Below are positions 20,155 to 30,800 of a stretch of 64,000 nucleotides of DNA, piece by piece. Numbering within the stretch: position 1 is the first letter of the stretch; the number at the start of each line of letters is the position of its first letter. Source of the stretch: Aureococcus anophagefferens (Eukaryota; Sar; Pelagophyceae; Pelagomonadales; Pelagomonadaceae); NCBI RefSeq assembly GCF_000186865.1, contig NW_008705562.1:2408051-2472050 (forward strand). Reading direction: 5' to 3'. A program made the translations under genes and the position numbers. Under the pieces are notes generated by a model. It worked only from the letters and a program-made list of their open reading frames with translations, did not search any database and had not been told where the DNA came from.

Positions 20155-23100
20155 TCAGGCGAAGACGAGCCGCGACGTCGCCATGTAAGATCCATACAAA
20201 CGAAACTTGGAGCCGACGGCGTCGACCTCGAGCGTCTCCTCGGCGCCGGACGGCTTCGCGAGGTCGAGCCACGACTCGCCGTCGTCGAGGCACACTTGCA
20301 AGGTCGCGTTGCTGAGGTAGGACCCGCCCCAGCCGTCGAGCGGCGCGACGGTGACTCCTCGGACGCGCACCGGCTCCTCGAAGGTCGCGCAGATTTCCGA
20401 CGTCCCGGAGTACGTCCCGGTCCCCTCGTTCGTCGCTTCGGTCAGGAGCTTGGACGCGTCGTCGCTCGTGATCCCGTAGGATCCGGAGCCGTAGACGTTC
20501 GAAACGGACAGCGTCCAGGCCTTGCCGTCGACGGGCTGCCCTTCTAGGATTTGCGCGGGCTTGTAGCCCTTTTTGTGGTTTGTCTCGAAGAAGAAGCGAG
20601 AAGTTGCGACGTCCTTGCCGCGGAGCCTCCACACGCTCCCCGACGCGTCGATCTCCAGGTGATGTGTCGTCTCCTTCGTCCAAGTTCCGCTATCGGGCAC
20701 CTCCGCGACGGTCTCCCAAGTTTCGTCGTCGTCGAGCAGGACCTCGAGGCGCGCGCCGGCCAGCTTGTCGGCCAGCGTTTCATCCGCGCCATACGAGCCA
20801 CGGTTGAGCGCGGCCACGGTGACGCGCGAGACGCGGACGGGCGCCTCGAATCGCGCCAGGATGGCGCCGGAGTCTCCCCGGGTCGCGACGCCGACCGTGT
20901 CGTCCTGCACGAGGAGCGACCCGGCGTCGTCGCCGAAGCCGGCCTCGCCGTCGACGACCTCCAGCTCCCAGGCGACGTCGTCGCAGGGCGCCGTCGACGG
21001 CACCTGCTCGGGCCGGAAGCCCGCGGCGCGGTCGCACTCGAAGAAGAGGCGGCTCGTCGCCAGGTACGAGCCCGCGAGCCGCCATTCGGCGCCGACGGCG
21101 TCGACGGCGAGCCGCTCCTCGCCGCCGCTCGGCCTCGCCACGGCGCGCCAGGTGTCGCCGTCGAGGACCTCGAGCGCCGCGTTCCGCAGGTAGGTCGGCC
21201 CCCAGCCGTCGAGGGGCGCGACGGTGACCGCGCGGACGTGGACCGGCGCCGCGAACGTCGCGCGGATCTCCGACGCGCCCGCGCAGGTGCCCGCGCCCGC
21301 GTCCGTCGCCCGGGACAGCAGCTTCGACGCGTCGCTCGCCGTGATGCCGTAGGCGCCCGAGGCGTAGACGTTGGACACGGACAACGTCCAGGGCTCGCCG
21401 TCGCAGGGCCGCGCGCGCGAGAGCGTCGGCGGCGGCTCCAGGAGCGCGCGCCGCGGCGTGTCGCGCCAGGCCGCGGCGTCCGCCGGCGGCCGGTCGCCGT
21501 CGGCGCCGTCGGCGACGCAGACCGTGACGCCGTCGGGCGCGACCCAGGCCCAGCGCGCCGCGGCCGCGACGAACTCGACGGCCGCGCCGTTCGCCGACGC
21601 GTAGCGCGGTTTGCCGCCGCGCGCGCCCCGCACGTAGTAGTCGCCGTCGAGGTCCGCGTTGCCCGCGCCCGACGCCGTGAAGGCCGGCGGCTCCAGCGCG
21701 GCCGCCGCCGCGGCCTCGACCCCGGCGGCGAAGGAGCGTTCCGGCTCCGTGGCCCACGCGTTGCGCTCCGTGGCGAGCTCCGAGAGCCGCGACCGGTCGC
21801 CTTTGTCGTCGAGCCCCGGCTCGGGCCCCTCGAGGCGGTTGTCGCTGAGGAGCAGGGTCGCGAGGGCGTTGTCGTCGAGGAGCGCCGCGGGCGGCTCGCC
21901 GGCGAGCGCGTTGCGGCGGAGGTCCAGGACCGCGAGTCTCGGGAAGCGCCGTCTCGACCCGAGCGCGGCGGGGATGGGCCCGTCGAGCTCGTTGCCCCGG
22001 AGCGAGAGGCGCGCGAGCTTCGGGAAGTCGGCCTCGTCGCCCAGCGCCAGGGGCCCGCTCAGCCCGCAGGCCTCCATCTCCAGCACCTCGAGGCGCCGGA
22101 GGCCGCTCAGCGCGCCGAGCGGCGCGGGCCCGGACAGCGACAGCGCCAGCAGCGCGAGGCTCGCGAGCTTGGGCAGGTCCGCGAGCGCCGCCGGCACGAC
22201 CCCTAAATCCCCCGCGCAGCCGTCGACGCGCAGTTTCTCGAGCGACGGCCGCAGCGCCGCGCAGGCCGCGCGCGAGAAGAGCGCGTCGAGGCGCGGGAGG
22301 CCGTCGACGCGCTCCAGGTGCAACGCCTTGAGCCGGCAGAAGCGGTCGCCCAGGCCCCGCGCGAGGGCCGCGCCGCACGCGCCGCCGGCGCCGACCAAAT
22401 CCACCTCCTGGAGCTGGCCGCAGGCGACGCGGTCCGCGACGCAGACGGGCCGGTCGTCGTCGTCGTCGCACCGCGGCAGCGCGCGCGCGGTCAGCGACGT
22501 CGGCGTGCCCGCGTGGCGCTTCAGCAGCGGGTCGAAGAAGTGGATCACGCGCGCGGCCTCGTAGACCGCGTGGCCGCTGCCCTCCTTGATCTCGACGAAG
22601 GCCTCGAGGTTGAGCTGGACCTCGGCGACGACGTGGCCGACCTTCACGTTCGTCAGCACGTCGCGGTAGCCGCCGCTCGCGGCGTCCGCGTCGAAGCTCG
22701 CGTGGAGCCGGTTCTTCACGCGGATGACCTCGAGCGCCGCCGACGCGCCCAGGAGCTTCGCCGCGGCCTCGAGCGCGTCGAGGCCGTCGCACTGGAGCGT
22801 GCCCCGGAGCAGGTCCGTCAAACCGTCGTAGCGGCCGCCGTACTTCTCGTGGACCTTGGAGAACGCGCGGCCTAAACTCTTGATCGGCGCCAGGAGGACG
22901 ACAACGGCGCTCCGGCCGAGCGCCGCGTCGACGGCCGCGCCGATCTTCAGCAATTCTGCGTCGTACGTCGGCTTCGCCGAGACCGCGTCGCGGAGCAAAC
23001 CCAGGGAAAATCGCACGTCGAAGGGGTCACGCGGCTTCGGCGCGTCGCGGCCCGGCCCGAAGAACTCGCGCATGGCCGCGAGGCTCAGCGTCTGCCGCTC

Positions 23101-25350
23101 CTTGTCTTTTTCGGCGCCCGCGTCGAGCGCGCCGAGCGCCGCGTGGACGGCCTCGAAGCCCGCCGGGTCTTTCCGCGTCAGGTCGCCGTAGAGGGCCCGG
23201 TACCGCGCGCGCGTCGCGTCGAGGTCCGGCGCGATGGTCGACACCGTGGACACGAAGATGTGCTCCGAGAGCCGCGCGAGGGCCGCGTCGCGGCCCGCGA
23301 CCTTCTTGGCCCGCGCCTTCCTCAGCGCGGGCACGACGGCCTCGTCGACGCGCGCGCCGCCCGCGGTCGCGAGGTCCTCCAGCTGCGCGTCGATGGCGCG
23401 GAGCTCCAGCGAGCCGATGGCGACGGCCTTCTGCAGGGCGTCGACCTCGAAGAGGCGGAGCTCGAGGGGCGTCGGGAACTCGTAGTCCGCGGGCTTCGCC
23501 GGCGGCGCCGCGCGCTCGAGCTGCCACGCGGCGTCGGTCTCGCCCCGGTCGTCGACCCAGCCGTCGCCCGGGGGCACGGCCTCCTCGCTGCCGGGCGCGG
23601 CGCAGACGGCGACGCCGTCGCGGTCGACCCAGGTCCAGCCCCCGGGCCGGCGCTCGAGCGTCGCGCCGTCCGGCGACCGCCAGACGCCGAAGCCGCCGAG
23701 CGTCGCGCCCGACGCCTCGTAGGCGCCCGCCAGCGGCGACCCCGCCGGCGCGACGAGCACCGGCGGCGCCGCCGCGGCGCCCGGCGAGCACTCGTCGAGC
23801 CACGTCTCCGCGCGCGTGCGGTACGCCGCGGACCGCAGCGCGTCGTCGCCCTCGAGGAGCTGGCCCGTGACCTCGGCGACGGCGGCCTCGTCCGCCCAGG
23901 CCTCGCCCGCGAGGCTCGCGAGGCCCGCCCTGAGGGCCTTGGACCGCCTGTGGACGTCGCAGCCCGACGCGGCCGTGCCCCGCGCGGCCTCGGGCGGCGC
24001 GCGGGCCTCGCGGAGCTCGTCGAAGCGCCTCCTGCGCGCGGCGTTCTCCGCCTCGAGCGCGAGGCCCTCGGCGCGCGACGCGTCGGAGCGCGCGCGCCGC
24101 TCCGCGTGCTCCGCCTCCAGGCGCTCCGTCTCCGCGCCCAGCGCGCGCATGCGCGTGTAGACGCCGACGATGGCCTCGCGCGCGCGCCGCCGCTCCTCCG
24201 CGAGCGCCGCCTCGTCGCGCCGGAGCTCCGCGACCTCCCGCTTCAGGTCGTCGACGGCCCCGCGCAGCCCGAGCCGCTCCCCGTCGAGCGCCTCGAGCCG
24301 GCGCGCGAGCCGGTCGCTCTTCGCGGCCTCGCGCGACGCGTCGTCGAGCGCGCGCGCCTTGTCGACCTCGGCCTCGGCCGCCGCGCGCTTGAGCGCGCGG
24401 ACGCGCGCCGCGGCGGCCTCCGCGGCGGCGTCGCAGTCCCGGAGCTGCTTCGACAGCGCGGCGTTCTTCTCGATCTCCTCCGCGCGCTCCCGGATCAAAC
24501 CGTCGCGCTCCCCGAGCGCGCGGCCCAGGTCGTCGCGCGCCTTGGCGACGAGGCGCGTCGCGGACTCGCCCGCGTCGCCGTCGCCGGACAGCGCCGCGGC
24601 CTCGTCGACCGCGAGGCGCGCGAGGCCCGCGAGGTCCTCGCCGCCGTCCCGCGGCGCCCCAGAGTCCTCGGCGAAGCCCGCGCGCCGCGCCTCCGCCGCC
24701 GCCGCCGCGCGCTGCGCGAGGCTCGACGCGCGGCGCCACGCGTCGACCTCGCCGACGGGCCGCGCGGCCGCGGACCGGGGCCGCGCGCCGGCGGACCTGG
24801 GCCGCGGCTTCACGCGCCGCTGGGGCGACGCGGGCCACCGCTTCGCCGCCGGGCTGCCGGGCGTCCCGAGGCGCAGCAAACCCGACGACGTGCCCTTCTG
24901 GCGGCCGCGCGCCTTCTCGACGAGCGATGCGACGGCGACGGCCGCGTCCTTGCGCGCGGCCGCCTCGACCTTGGCCGCGACGCCGCGGCCCCGCAGCTCG
25001 CCGGCGCGCGCGATGCGCTTCCGCGCCATGCCCAGGCAGTGCTCGCCGCGGCCGTTGGGCTGCATGACGTCCGCGCCGAGCTCGACGCACGCCTCGACGC
25101 ATCGCGCGTCACCGCCGTTGCGGATGAGCATGTGCAGGAGCGAGTCGCCGTCGACGACCTCGACGGCGTCGCGCACGACGGCGTCGGCGCCGAAGCGGAA
25201 GGAGCCGTCGCCCCGGGCCTCGACCGTCGTCAGCACGGACGCGCCGGACCGCAGGAACGCGCTGCGCAGGCAGCGGAAGGCGAACTCGCCGTCGCCCTCG
25301 GCGGCGAGCTCCACGGCGCGCAGCGCCTCCTCCTCCCAGGGATCGGCCAT
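20155..25350 (-). CDS. Giant multidomain protein: coiled coil, RelA/SpoT-like fold, LRRs, three discoidin-like repeats
   Basis: A single open frame of 1731 aa. Residues 1-100 are ankyrin-like (DSLLHMLIRNGGDARCVEAC). A long Ala/Arg/Glu coiled coil covers about 217-460. At about 693-950 is a segment resembling RelA/SpoT nucleotidyltransferase domains: IKSLGRAFSKVHEKYGGRYD, then DLLRGTLQCDGLDALEAA, GYRDVLTNVKVG, AEVQLNLEAF and HAVYE. The order K-S..EKY..D..RG....GYR..VEIQ is the family's. LRRs follow at about 970-1190. Two small Trp motifs (GWTWVDRDGVAVC and RWAWVAPDGVTVC) sit before and after. The C terminus has three discoidin-like repeats (about 1313-1433, 1453-1583, 1603-1728) with shared WTLSVSNVY.SG.YGIT and YLATSRLFFE motifs. 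Alarmone or nucleotide activity is unproven; catalytic residues need alignment. No signal peptide. Confidence 0.75.
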   Translation of the reverse strand: MADPWEEEALRAVELAAEGDGEFAFRCLRSAFLRSGASVLTTVEARGDGSFRFGADAVVRDAVEVVDGDSLLHMLIRNGGDARCVEACVELGADVMQPNGRGEHCLGMARKRIARAGELRGRGVAAKVEAAARKDAAVAVASLVEKARGRQKGTSSGLLRLGTPGSPAAKRWPASPQRRVKPRPRSAGARPRSAAARPVGEVDAWRRASSLAQRAAAAAEARRAGFAEDSGAPRDGGEDLAGLARLAVDEAAALSGDGDAGESATRLVAKARDDLGRALGERDGLIRERAEEIEKNAALSKQLRDCDAAAEAAAARVRALKRAAAEAEVDKARALDDASREAAKSDRLARRLEALDGERLGLRGAVDDLKREVAELRRDEAALAEERRRAREAIVGVYTRMRALGAETERLEAEHAERRARSDASRAEGLALEAENAARRRRFDELREARAPPEAARGTAASGCDVHRRSKALRAGLASLAGEAWADEAAVAEVTGQLLEGDDALRSAAYRTRAETWLDECSPGAAAAPPVLVAPAGSPLAGAYEASGATLGGFGVWRSPDGATLERRPGGWTWVDRDGVAVCAAPGSEEAVPPGDGWVDDRGETDAAWQLERAAPPAKPADYEFPTPLELRLFEVDALQKAVAIGSLELRAIDAQLEDLATAGGARVDEAVVPALRKARAKKVAGRDAALARLSEHIFVSTVSTIAPDLDATRARYRALYGDLTRKDPAGFEAVHAALGALDAGAEKDKERQTLSLAAMREFFGPGRDAPKPRDPFDVRFSLGLLRDAVSAKPTYDAELLKIGAAVDAALGRSAVVVLLAPIKSLGRAFSKVHEKYGGRYDGLTDLLRGTLQCDGLDALEAAAKLLGASAALEVIRVKNRLHASFDADAASGGYRDVLTNVKVGHVVAEVQLNLEAFVEIKEGSGHAVYEAARVIHFFDPLLKRHAGTPTSLTARALPRCDDDDDRPVCVADRVACGQLQEVDLVGAGGACGAALARGLGDRFCRLKALHLERVDGLPRLDALFSRAACAALRPSLEKLRVDGCAGDLGVVPAALADLPKLASLALLALSLSGPAPLGALSGLRRLEVLEMEACGLSGPLALGDEADFPKLARLSLRGNELDGPIPAALGSRRRFPRLAVLDLRRNALAGEPPAALLDDNALATLLLSDNRLEGPEPGLDDKGDRSRLSELATERNAWATEPERSFAAGVEAAAAAALEPPAFTASGAGNADLDGDYYVRGARGGKPRYASANGAAVEFVAAAARWAWVAPDGVTVCVADGADGDRPPADAAAWRDTPRRALLEPPPTLSRARPCDGEPWTLSVSNVYASGAYGITASDASKLLSRATDAGAGTCAGASEIRATFAAPVHVRAVTVAPLDGWGPTYLRNAALEVLDGDTWRAVARPSGGEERLAVDAVGAEWRLAGSYLATSRLFFECDRAAGFRPEQVPSTAPCDDVAWELEVVDGEAGFGDDAGSLLVQDDTVGVATRGDSGAILARFEAPVRVSRVTVAALNRGSYGADETLADKLAGARLEVLLDDDETWETVAEVPDSGTWTKETTHHLEIDASGSVWRLRGKDVATSRFFFETNHKKGYKPAQILEGQPVDGKAWTLSVSNVYGSGSYGITSDDASKLLTEATNEGTGTYSGTSEICATFEEPVRVRGVTVAPLDGWGGSYLSNATLQVCLDDGESWLDLAKPSGAEETLEVDAVGSKFRLYGSYMATSRLVFA

Positions 25351-25360
25351 GACGCCGCGC

Positions 25361-25460
25361 CCGGGCAGCCGAGCGCGCGTCGCGCGTCGCGCGTCGGGCT
25401 GCCCAAGATCGTAGGCGTCGGCAGCCGAGCAGCGCCGCGTCGCGTCGGGCTGCCCAAGAT
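25361..25460. repeat. Two imperfect direct repeats with inverted-repeat ends, 5' of the giant gene
   Basis: Two copies run from GGCAGCCGAGC to GGGCTGCCCAAGAT, at about 25363-25410 and 25419-25460, separated by a GTAGGCGTC-type spacer. Each copy can fold into a hairpin, GGGCAGCC against GGCTGCCC in the first and a shorter arm in the second, with CGCG-rich loops. They lie 10-110 bases upstream of the ATG of the minus-strand giant gene, so they would be in its promoter or 5' UTR. Confidence 0.6.
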
Positions 25461-25535
25461 TGCGGCGTTCTAATTCGAGCGCTCCGTTTGTCAGCTAGTC
25501 GGCACGCTGCCGTCAACGTTATGAAAGTGCACCCA

Positions 25536-27692
25536 TTATTCGACGTCGTCGTCGCCCCAGATGTCGCTCGTGCTGTTGCTCCACTTGCCGTTGTGGAAGA
25601 AGCCGTCGGACCAGGTCGGGACGGACACGCGGCCGCGCGGGTCGTCGAGGCCGCAGCCGCGCATCGCGGCCTCGTACTCGCCGGCGTACTTGAAGCAGAT
25701 GGGCGCCGGGTCGTCGATGCAGCCCTTGACCTGGGACCAGCGGCTGTGGTCCGCCTCGCCGCTGCCCGTGAACATGGACCGCGCGAAGCGCGCCGTGCGC
25801 CGGAGGAGCCGCATCTCCGCGAGCCGGCGGCGGAAGAGCATCTCCGGGTTGCCGACGAAGTCGAGGTAGCGGTCCGGGAAGGAGACGACGGGCCGCATGA
25901 TGTCCAGGGCCTGGAGCACGAGGTCGGAGGGAGCCACGAGGAACCGGTCGCAGAGCCCGCCGTAGTCCTCGCCGTAGGGGATCCAGAGCAGCGACGGCTC
26001 GAGCGCCGCGAGGTCGAGCGCGCAGGGGTAGAACTGGTCCGTGCGCGTCACGACGAAGCGGTCGTAGATGTTCTGGAGCTTGTGCTCGGCGATGGTCCGC
26101 GCGAGCCGGAACTTGAAGAAGGGGATGATGACGCCGTTGCCCTCCTTCGGGTACGCGCCGCCCAGCGCGAGCGTCGACGCCTCCGTGTTGTTCTCCGCGA
26201 CGGCGCGCCAGTTCGTCGACGACCCGCCCATGGCGGCGACGGCGTCCTCCCAGTCCTCAAAGTCGTCGACGGGCCAGGCGTAGCTCGCGCGGTCGTAGAG
26301 CGCGCGCGCGCCGGCGACGCGCTCGCTCTGCCGGTTGAGCATCAACGCGAGGTCCGCGTCGTTGGGGAGCAGCACGTTGTCCAGGAGGCTCCGCCAGGCC
26401 GCCTCGCCGCCCCGCGCGGACCCGAGCAGCACGACGAGCGTCCTCGGCTTCGCCGGTGTCCTCCGCGGCGGCGGCGGCGGCGGCGGCGCGTCGTCGGCCG
26501 GGGGCGCGCGGCGCGCGGGCGGGCACCGCGACCAGCGCGTCGGCTCGCAGGGCGGCGCCGGCGGCCGCCAGACGAGGTTCAACCGGTGGCAGCAGGGCCC
26601 CGCCATGGCCGTGCCGTCCTCGAAGCGGTAGACGACCTCCGGCGCGCGGGCCCGGTCGTCGGCGTCGGCGACCTCGTCGTCGCCGAAGGCGCCCGCGGCG
26701 ACGCCGTGGCGCCAGATGACGAAGCCCGCGTCGAGCAGCTTCGCTAAGAGGTCGCCCGCGCGCCGGTTGAAGGCGTCCGTCGCGTTCGCGCCCGCGGGAT
26801 GGAACTGGGACACGTGCGCGTACTTGGACGGCGCGGGCACGCGCACGCGCTTCACGAAGCCGCGGCCCTCCTCGCTCGTCGCGCGCGCGAAGACGACGGC
26901 CGGATCGCGGGACGGCGCGTCGCTCCGCGGCCGCAGGTGGGCCCGGAGGACGATCTGCCGCGCGAGCGCGCCGTCGCGGAGCCGCTTTGACAGCTCCGCG
27001 TCCGCGAAGAGGCCCTCGAGGACGGACCACTCCTCGCCCGTGCCCGTTAATTCGAGAACGTCGAGCACGGCGGGGTTGCCGACGCCGTCGAGGAGCGCGG
27101 GCGAGTAGACGCGGCGCAGCGCCGTGCCGAGCGTGATCGTCCGGACGCGGTCGACGCTCTGGCGGCCGTAGTCCTCGCCGGGCCACTGGAAGGGCACGCC
27201 GGGGAACTTGTAGGCCGCGTCCGCCGCGCCTAACACCCAGTCGTGGAACTCGCCGCCGAGGCTCGCCCACCGGCCCGTCGGCCGCCGGACGAGGCCCCGG
27301 AGGTAGTGGCTCGCGCACTGCACGCGCGCGCCGACCTTGGCCGCGAGCTCCGGCGAGATCGTGCTCCAGACGATGCAGGCGCTCGTCGTGTTCGGCGGCG
27401 GGCCCGTGCCCGGCCGGCAGCGGCCCGCGGCGGGCACCTTGCGCTTGCACCGCGGGAAGTCCTGCCGCGGGTCCTCGCACTCGAGCTCGGGGATGCACGC
27501 CACGGGCGGATCCCAGCCCCGCGGGCCGTCGTCGGCGCAGAGCAGCGTCCCGAAGGGCCGCTGGCAGTGCGCGTTGCGCGCCCGGCCCAGCAGCAGGCGC
27601 CGCACCATGCCGTCGGCCGCCGACCGCGCCGGAGGCGCGGAGCCGGCACCGCAGGCCGACCGCAGGAGGAGCAGCAGCGCGACGATCGCCAT
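25536..27692 (-). CDS. Secreted/Golgi protein with methyltransferase-like N half and glycosyltransferase-like C half
   Basis: The 718 aa product starts with a signal sequence (MAIVALLLLLRSACGAGSAP). The N half has ILDVLELTGTGEEW-type sequence near residue 210 (VLDVLELTGTGEEWSVLEGL, then ARQIVLRAHL), resembling the acidic-Gly-x-EW region of METTL24/FkbM-like methyltransferases. A later GFVIWRHG..YRFEDGTAM and CCHRLNLVW resemble the end of those domains. A Pro-rich linker (about 390-410) leads to a second domain with TLVVLLGSARGGEAAWRSLL, YDRFVVTRTDQFYPC, LLWIPYGEDYGGLCDRFLVA and DFVGNPEMLFRRRL, which resembles plant and algal glycosyltransferase-like proteins. N-glycosylation sequons are present. 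Both assignments are family resemblance only. The ATG at 27692 is well placed. Confidence 0.55.
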   Translation of the reverse strand: MAIVALLLLLRSACGAGSAPPARSAADGMVRRLLLGRARNAHCQRPFGTLLCADDGPRGWDPPVACIPELECEDPRQDFPRCKRKVPAAGRCRPGTGPPPNTTSACIVWSTISPELAAKVGARVQCASHYLRGLVRRPTGRWASLGGEFHDWVLGAADAAYKFPGVPFQWPGEDYGRQSVDRVRTITLGTALRRVYSPALLDGVGNPAVLDVLELTGTGEEWSVLEGLFADAELSKRLRDGALARQIVLRAHLRPRSDAPSRDPAVVFARATSEEGRGFVKRVRVPAPSKYAHVSQFHPAGANATDAFNRRAGDLLAKLLDAGFVIWRHGVAAGAFGDDEVADADDRARAPEVVYRFEDGTAMAGPCCHRLNLVWRPPAPPCEPTRWSRCPPARRAPPADDAPPPPPPPRRTPAKPRTLVVLLGSARGGEAAWRSLLDNVLLPNDADLALMLNRQSERVAGARALYDRASYAWPVDDFEDWEDAVAAMGGSSTNWRAVAENNTEASTLALGGAYPKEGNGVIIPFFKFRLARTIAEHKLQNIYDRFVVTRTDQFYPCALDLAALEPSLLWIPYGEDYGGLCDRFLVAPSDLVLQALDIMRPVVSFPDRYLDFVGNPEMLFRRRLAEMRLLRRTARFARSMFTGSGEADHSRWSQVKGCIDDPAPICFKYAGEYEAAMRGCGLDDPRGRVSVPTWSDGFFHNGKWSNSTSDIWGDDDVE

Positions 27693-27883
27693 GCCGCGGT
27701 CGCTAGGGCATGCGCAGGCGGCGCGAACGCGTTCGCGACGCGTCAGGGCCGCGATTCAGGCCGATAACTCCCATGCGCTGCCCCCTTGTGCATGCACAAA
27801 CAAACCGCCGACGTTGCAGACTTCGTTGCAGTCAGCCGAGTGCAAGCTCGCGCGCTCGCCCTCGGGAGCCTAACAGGATAAGG

Positions 27884-30800
27884 TTAATAGTCCGCGTCCG
27901 CCTCGCTCAAGACCATGGGCGCGGGCTCGGGATGGAGCTTCGCGGACCCGCTGTGCCCCCCCTTGCTGTCGCCGCGCTTGGGCCCGATGCCCATCTTGAG
28001 CGCGCCCTTGACCTTCTTCACGCCCTTGGACAGCGCCGTCTCGCGGATGCGGATGTGGCCCCGGAGCCTCTTGAGGCTCCTCATGAACTTGGCGTAGGCC
28101 ACGAGCTTCACGCGGACGCGGACGAGCCGCTTGCTGAGCTCGCGGATGACGCGGCGCTGGTGGATGTCCGACGTGATGGCGAGGAGGATGGCCCGGTCCT
28201 CGTCGCCGTTGGCGAAGAGCTCGTCGAACTTGAGCGCGAAGAGCTCGCAGAACGTGACCGCGCGCACCGTCGCGTTGCGCTTGCCGTCGGGCTCGAGGAT
28301 CGCGGCCTCGCCAAAGTGGTCGCCCGCGTGGAGGTGGCCGACGACGATGGCCGCGCCGAGGTCGTCGATGCACGCCGCCGTGAGCTCGCCGTGGGACACG
28401 AAGTACATGGACGTGCCGATCTCGCCCTGCGCGGCGACGATCTCGTCCGGCACGCAGATGAGCTGCTTCAGCGCCATGATGAGCCGGATCACGGAGAACT
28501 GGTCCAGGTCCTGGAAGACGGCGCAGGAGTGGATGAAGTGGCGCTTCGTCGCGATCGTGAGCCGCAGCCGGAGGCTGTCCGTCAGGTCGCTGAACAGATC
28601 CTCGTCGCGGTGGTCCGTCTCCCAGAGGTAGTCGTAGTACTCCGTGATCGTCTCGCTGAGCTCCTCGGGCACGGCGTGGGTCCGCATGTACTCGCGCACG
28701 CGCGTCATCTTCTCGCGGCGCCGCGTGGAGGACACGTCGCTGTTCGCGAGCATCGACGTGATCGAGCCCGTGATCATGGACGTCATCGTGATGCCCAGGA
28801 TGAAGATGGTCACGTTGAAGAGCGCCTGCACGGCGTTGCTCGGGATCGTGTAGTTCCCCAAAATCGACGTGATGGACCAGTAGTACGCGTGCGCCCAGCG
28901 CTCGAAGATGCGGTGCTTCCGCCCGTGCGACGCGTAGTAGGCCCAGTAGCCGAGGTCGCGGTCCGACGCCGTGGCGTGGCGCCGGCCCACGAGCTGGTAG
29001 GCGCAGGACACGTAGTGGATGACGATGAGGAACGCGAACGTGAGCTTGCCGATGCGCACGAGGATCGGGTTCACCTCGAGCGCGCGCGCGGTCTTCATGA
29101 CCTGGCTCTTCTCGCCCATGGCCGTGTTGATCTGGAACAACCGCAAACACTGGACGAACTTGGCCCAGCCCGCGACGGCGCCGAGCGTGGGCCGCGCGGG
29201 CGCGAACCGCGGCGCCGTCGCGACGAGGTTCGCCGTCCAGTAGGGCAGCGTCAACAAGCAGTCCAGGGGCGTGCGCGTGCCGGAGACCGACGTCCAGCCC
29301 TTCCACTCGCCGTCGCCGGGCTTGAAGTCGTCGGTCATGTCGCGGCGGAAGCGGAACGCGAACTCGCACGCGTTCACGAGCTCCGCCAACACGTTCGCCG
29401 CGTGCCAGCCGTCGGGGAGCCGCGCGAAGCCCAGCACGGAGTAGAGGGGCGACATGACGATGACGTAGCAGTTGGCGAACCAGAAGAAGGCGAGCATGGC
29501 GCTGAAGGAGTGGATCTGCGCGTAGACGCGCCACGTGATGACGTCCTCCTCGACGTCGTCGTCGAGGAGCATCTTCTGGTACTCCTCGTCGTCGACCCCC
29601 TTGAGGTGCAGCCCGGACGCGACGCGCGCGATGCCGCTGGTCGGCTTCTTCGCCTTGCCGATGGAGCCCTTGATGCGGCTGAGCACCGCGGACACGCGCG
29701 ACTTCTCGGCCTTCTCGGGGTCGCCGTCGCCGCCGTCGCCGCTGCCCCGCCGCGCCTTGGTCCGCCGGGCCATGAGCGTGCGGATGACGCCCGTCGTCGC
29801 GCGGAGGGCGCCGGTCATCGTCTTCTTCGCCGCCTTGGGCGACGCGCCGTCGGGCGGCGGCGCGTCGCCGCCGCCCGACTTGAACATGGCGATGGTCGAC
29901 AGGACGCCCGCGCCGACCCTCTTGAACTTGGCCAGGCCGGACGCGGGCTCGGCGGCGCCCACGGACTCGGCCGCGCGCGCCTCGAGCTCGCGGCGCCGCG
30001 CGTCCGACGACGCGGCGTCGCAGTCGTCGCCGTCGCTGTCCGCGGCCTTGCCGTCGCCCTCGCGGTCGTCGGTCCGCGGCGACGGCGCGACGGCGATGGT
30101 CCGCACCTTGGGCGTCGTCACCACCGACGCGTCGTACTTGGCCGGCTCGAACTTGGCCGCGGCGGCCGCGGCGGCCTCGTGGCGGTGCTGCTTCGCCTGC
30201 TCCTTGGACGCGTTGAAGTGGAAGAACTTGACGCCCTCGCCCCGGCCGTCGTCCTTCCCGTCCTTGAAGGCCTTGTTCATGGCGAGCTTCATCTTGGCCT
30301 TCTTGAAGCGGTCGCGGACGCTGTCGTGCGCCTCGGGCTCCGTCCACGCGGGCGAGCTGTAGGGCTTGCGCCTCGAGTCGCCGCCGGGCCGCGCGGCGCC
30401 CGTGAGGCGCAGCGCGCTGCTTTCCTCGGGCCGCGGCTTCGCCCGGGCGCTCGCGCGCGCGGCGACCTTCTCGGCGTTGAACTCGTGGACGTGGGCCTCG
30501 ACGGGCGCCGGGCCCGCGCCCGCGCCCTTGAGCAGCAGGCCGCGCGCGGCCGCGCCCTTCCACTTCAGCTTGCGCTGCTTCTTCTGCGTCAGCACCAGAT
30601 CCGCGGCGCCCATGAAGGCCGCGCCGCCGACGCCCATCATCTTCGCCTGGTAGTTGGTCATGAGCGCGATCTTGTGCGCCTCGTCGACGGTCGCGCCGAC
30701 GGGGTTCGCCTTGGCGATGTGGGCGAGGTGGGGCTTGACGACGGTGCCCCAGCGCGTCTGGAAGGCGCGCGCGGCGCCGCGGCCGTCGTGGGCCCCGCCG

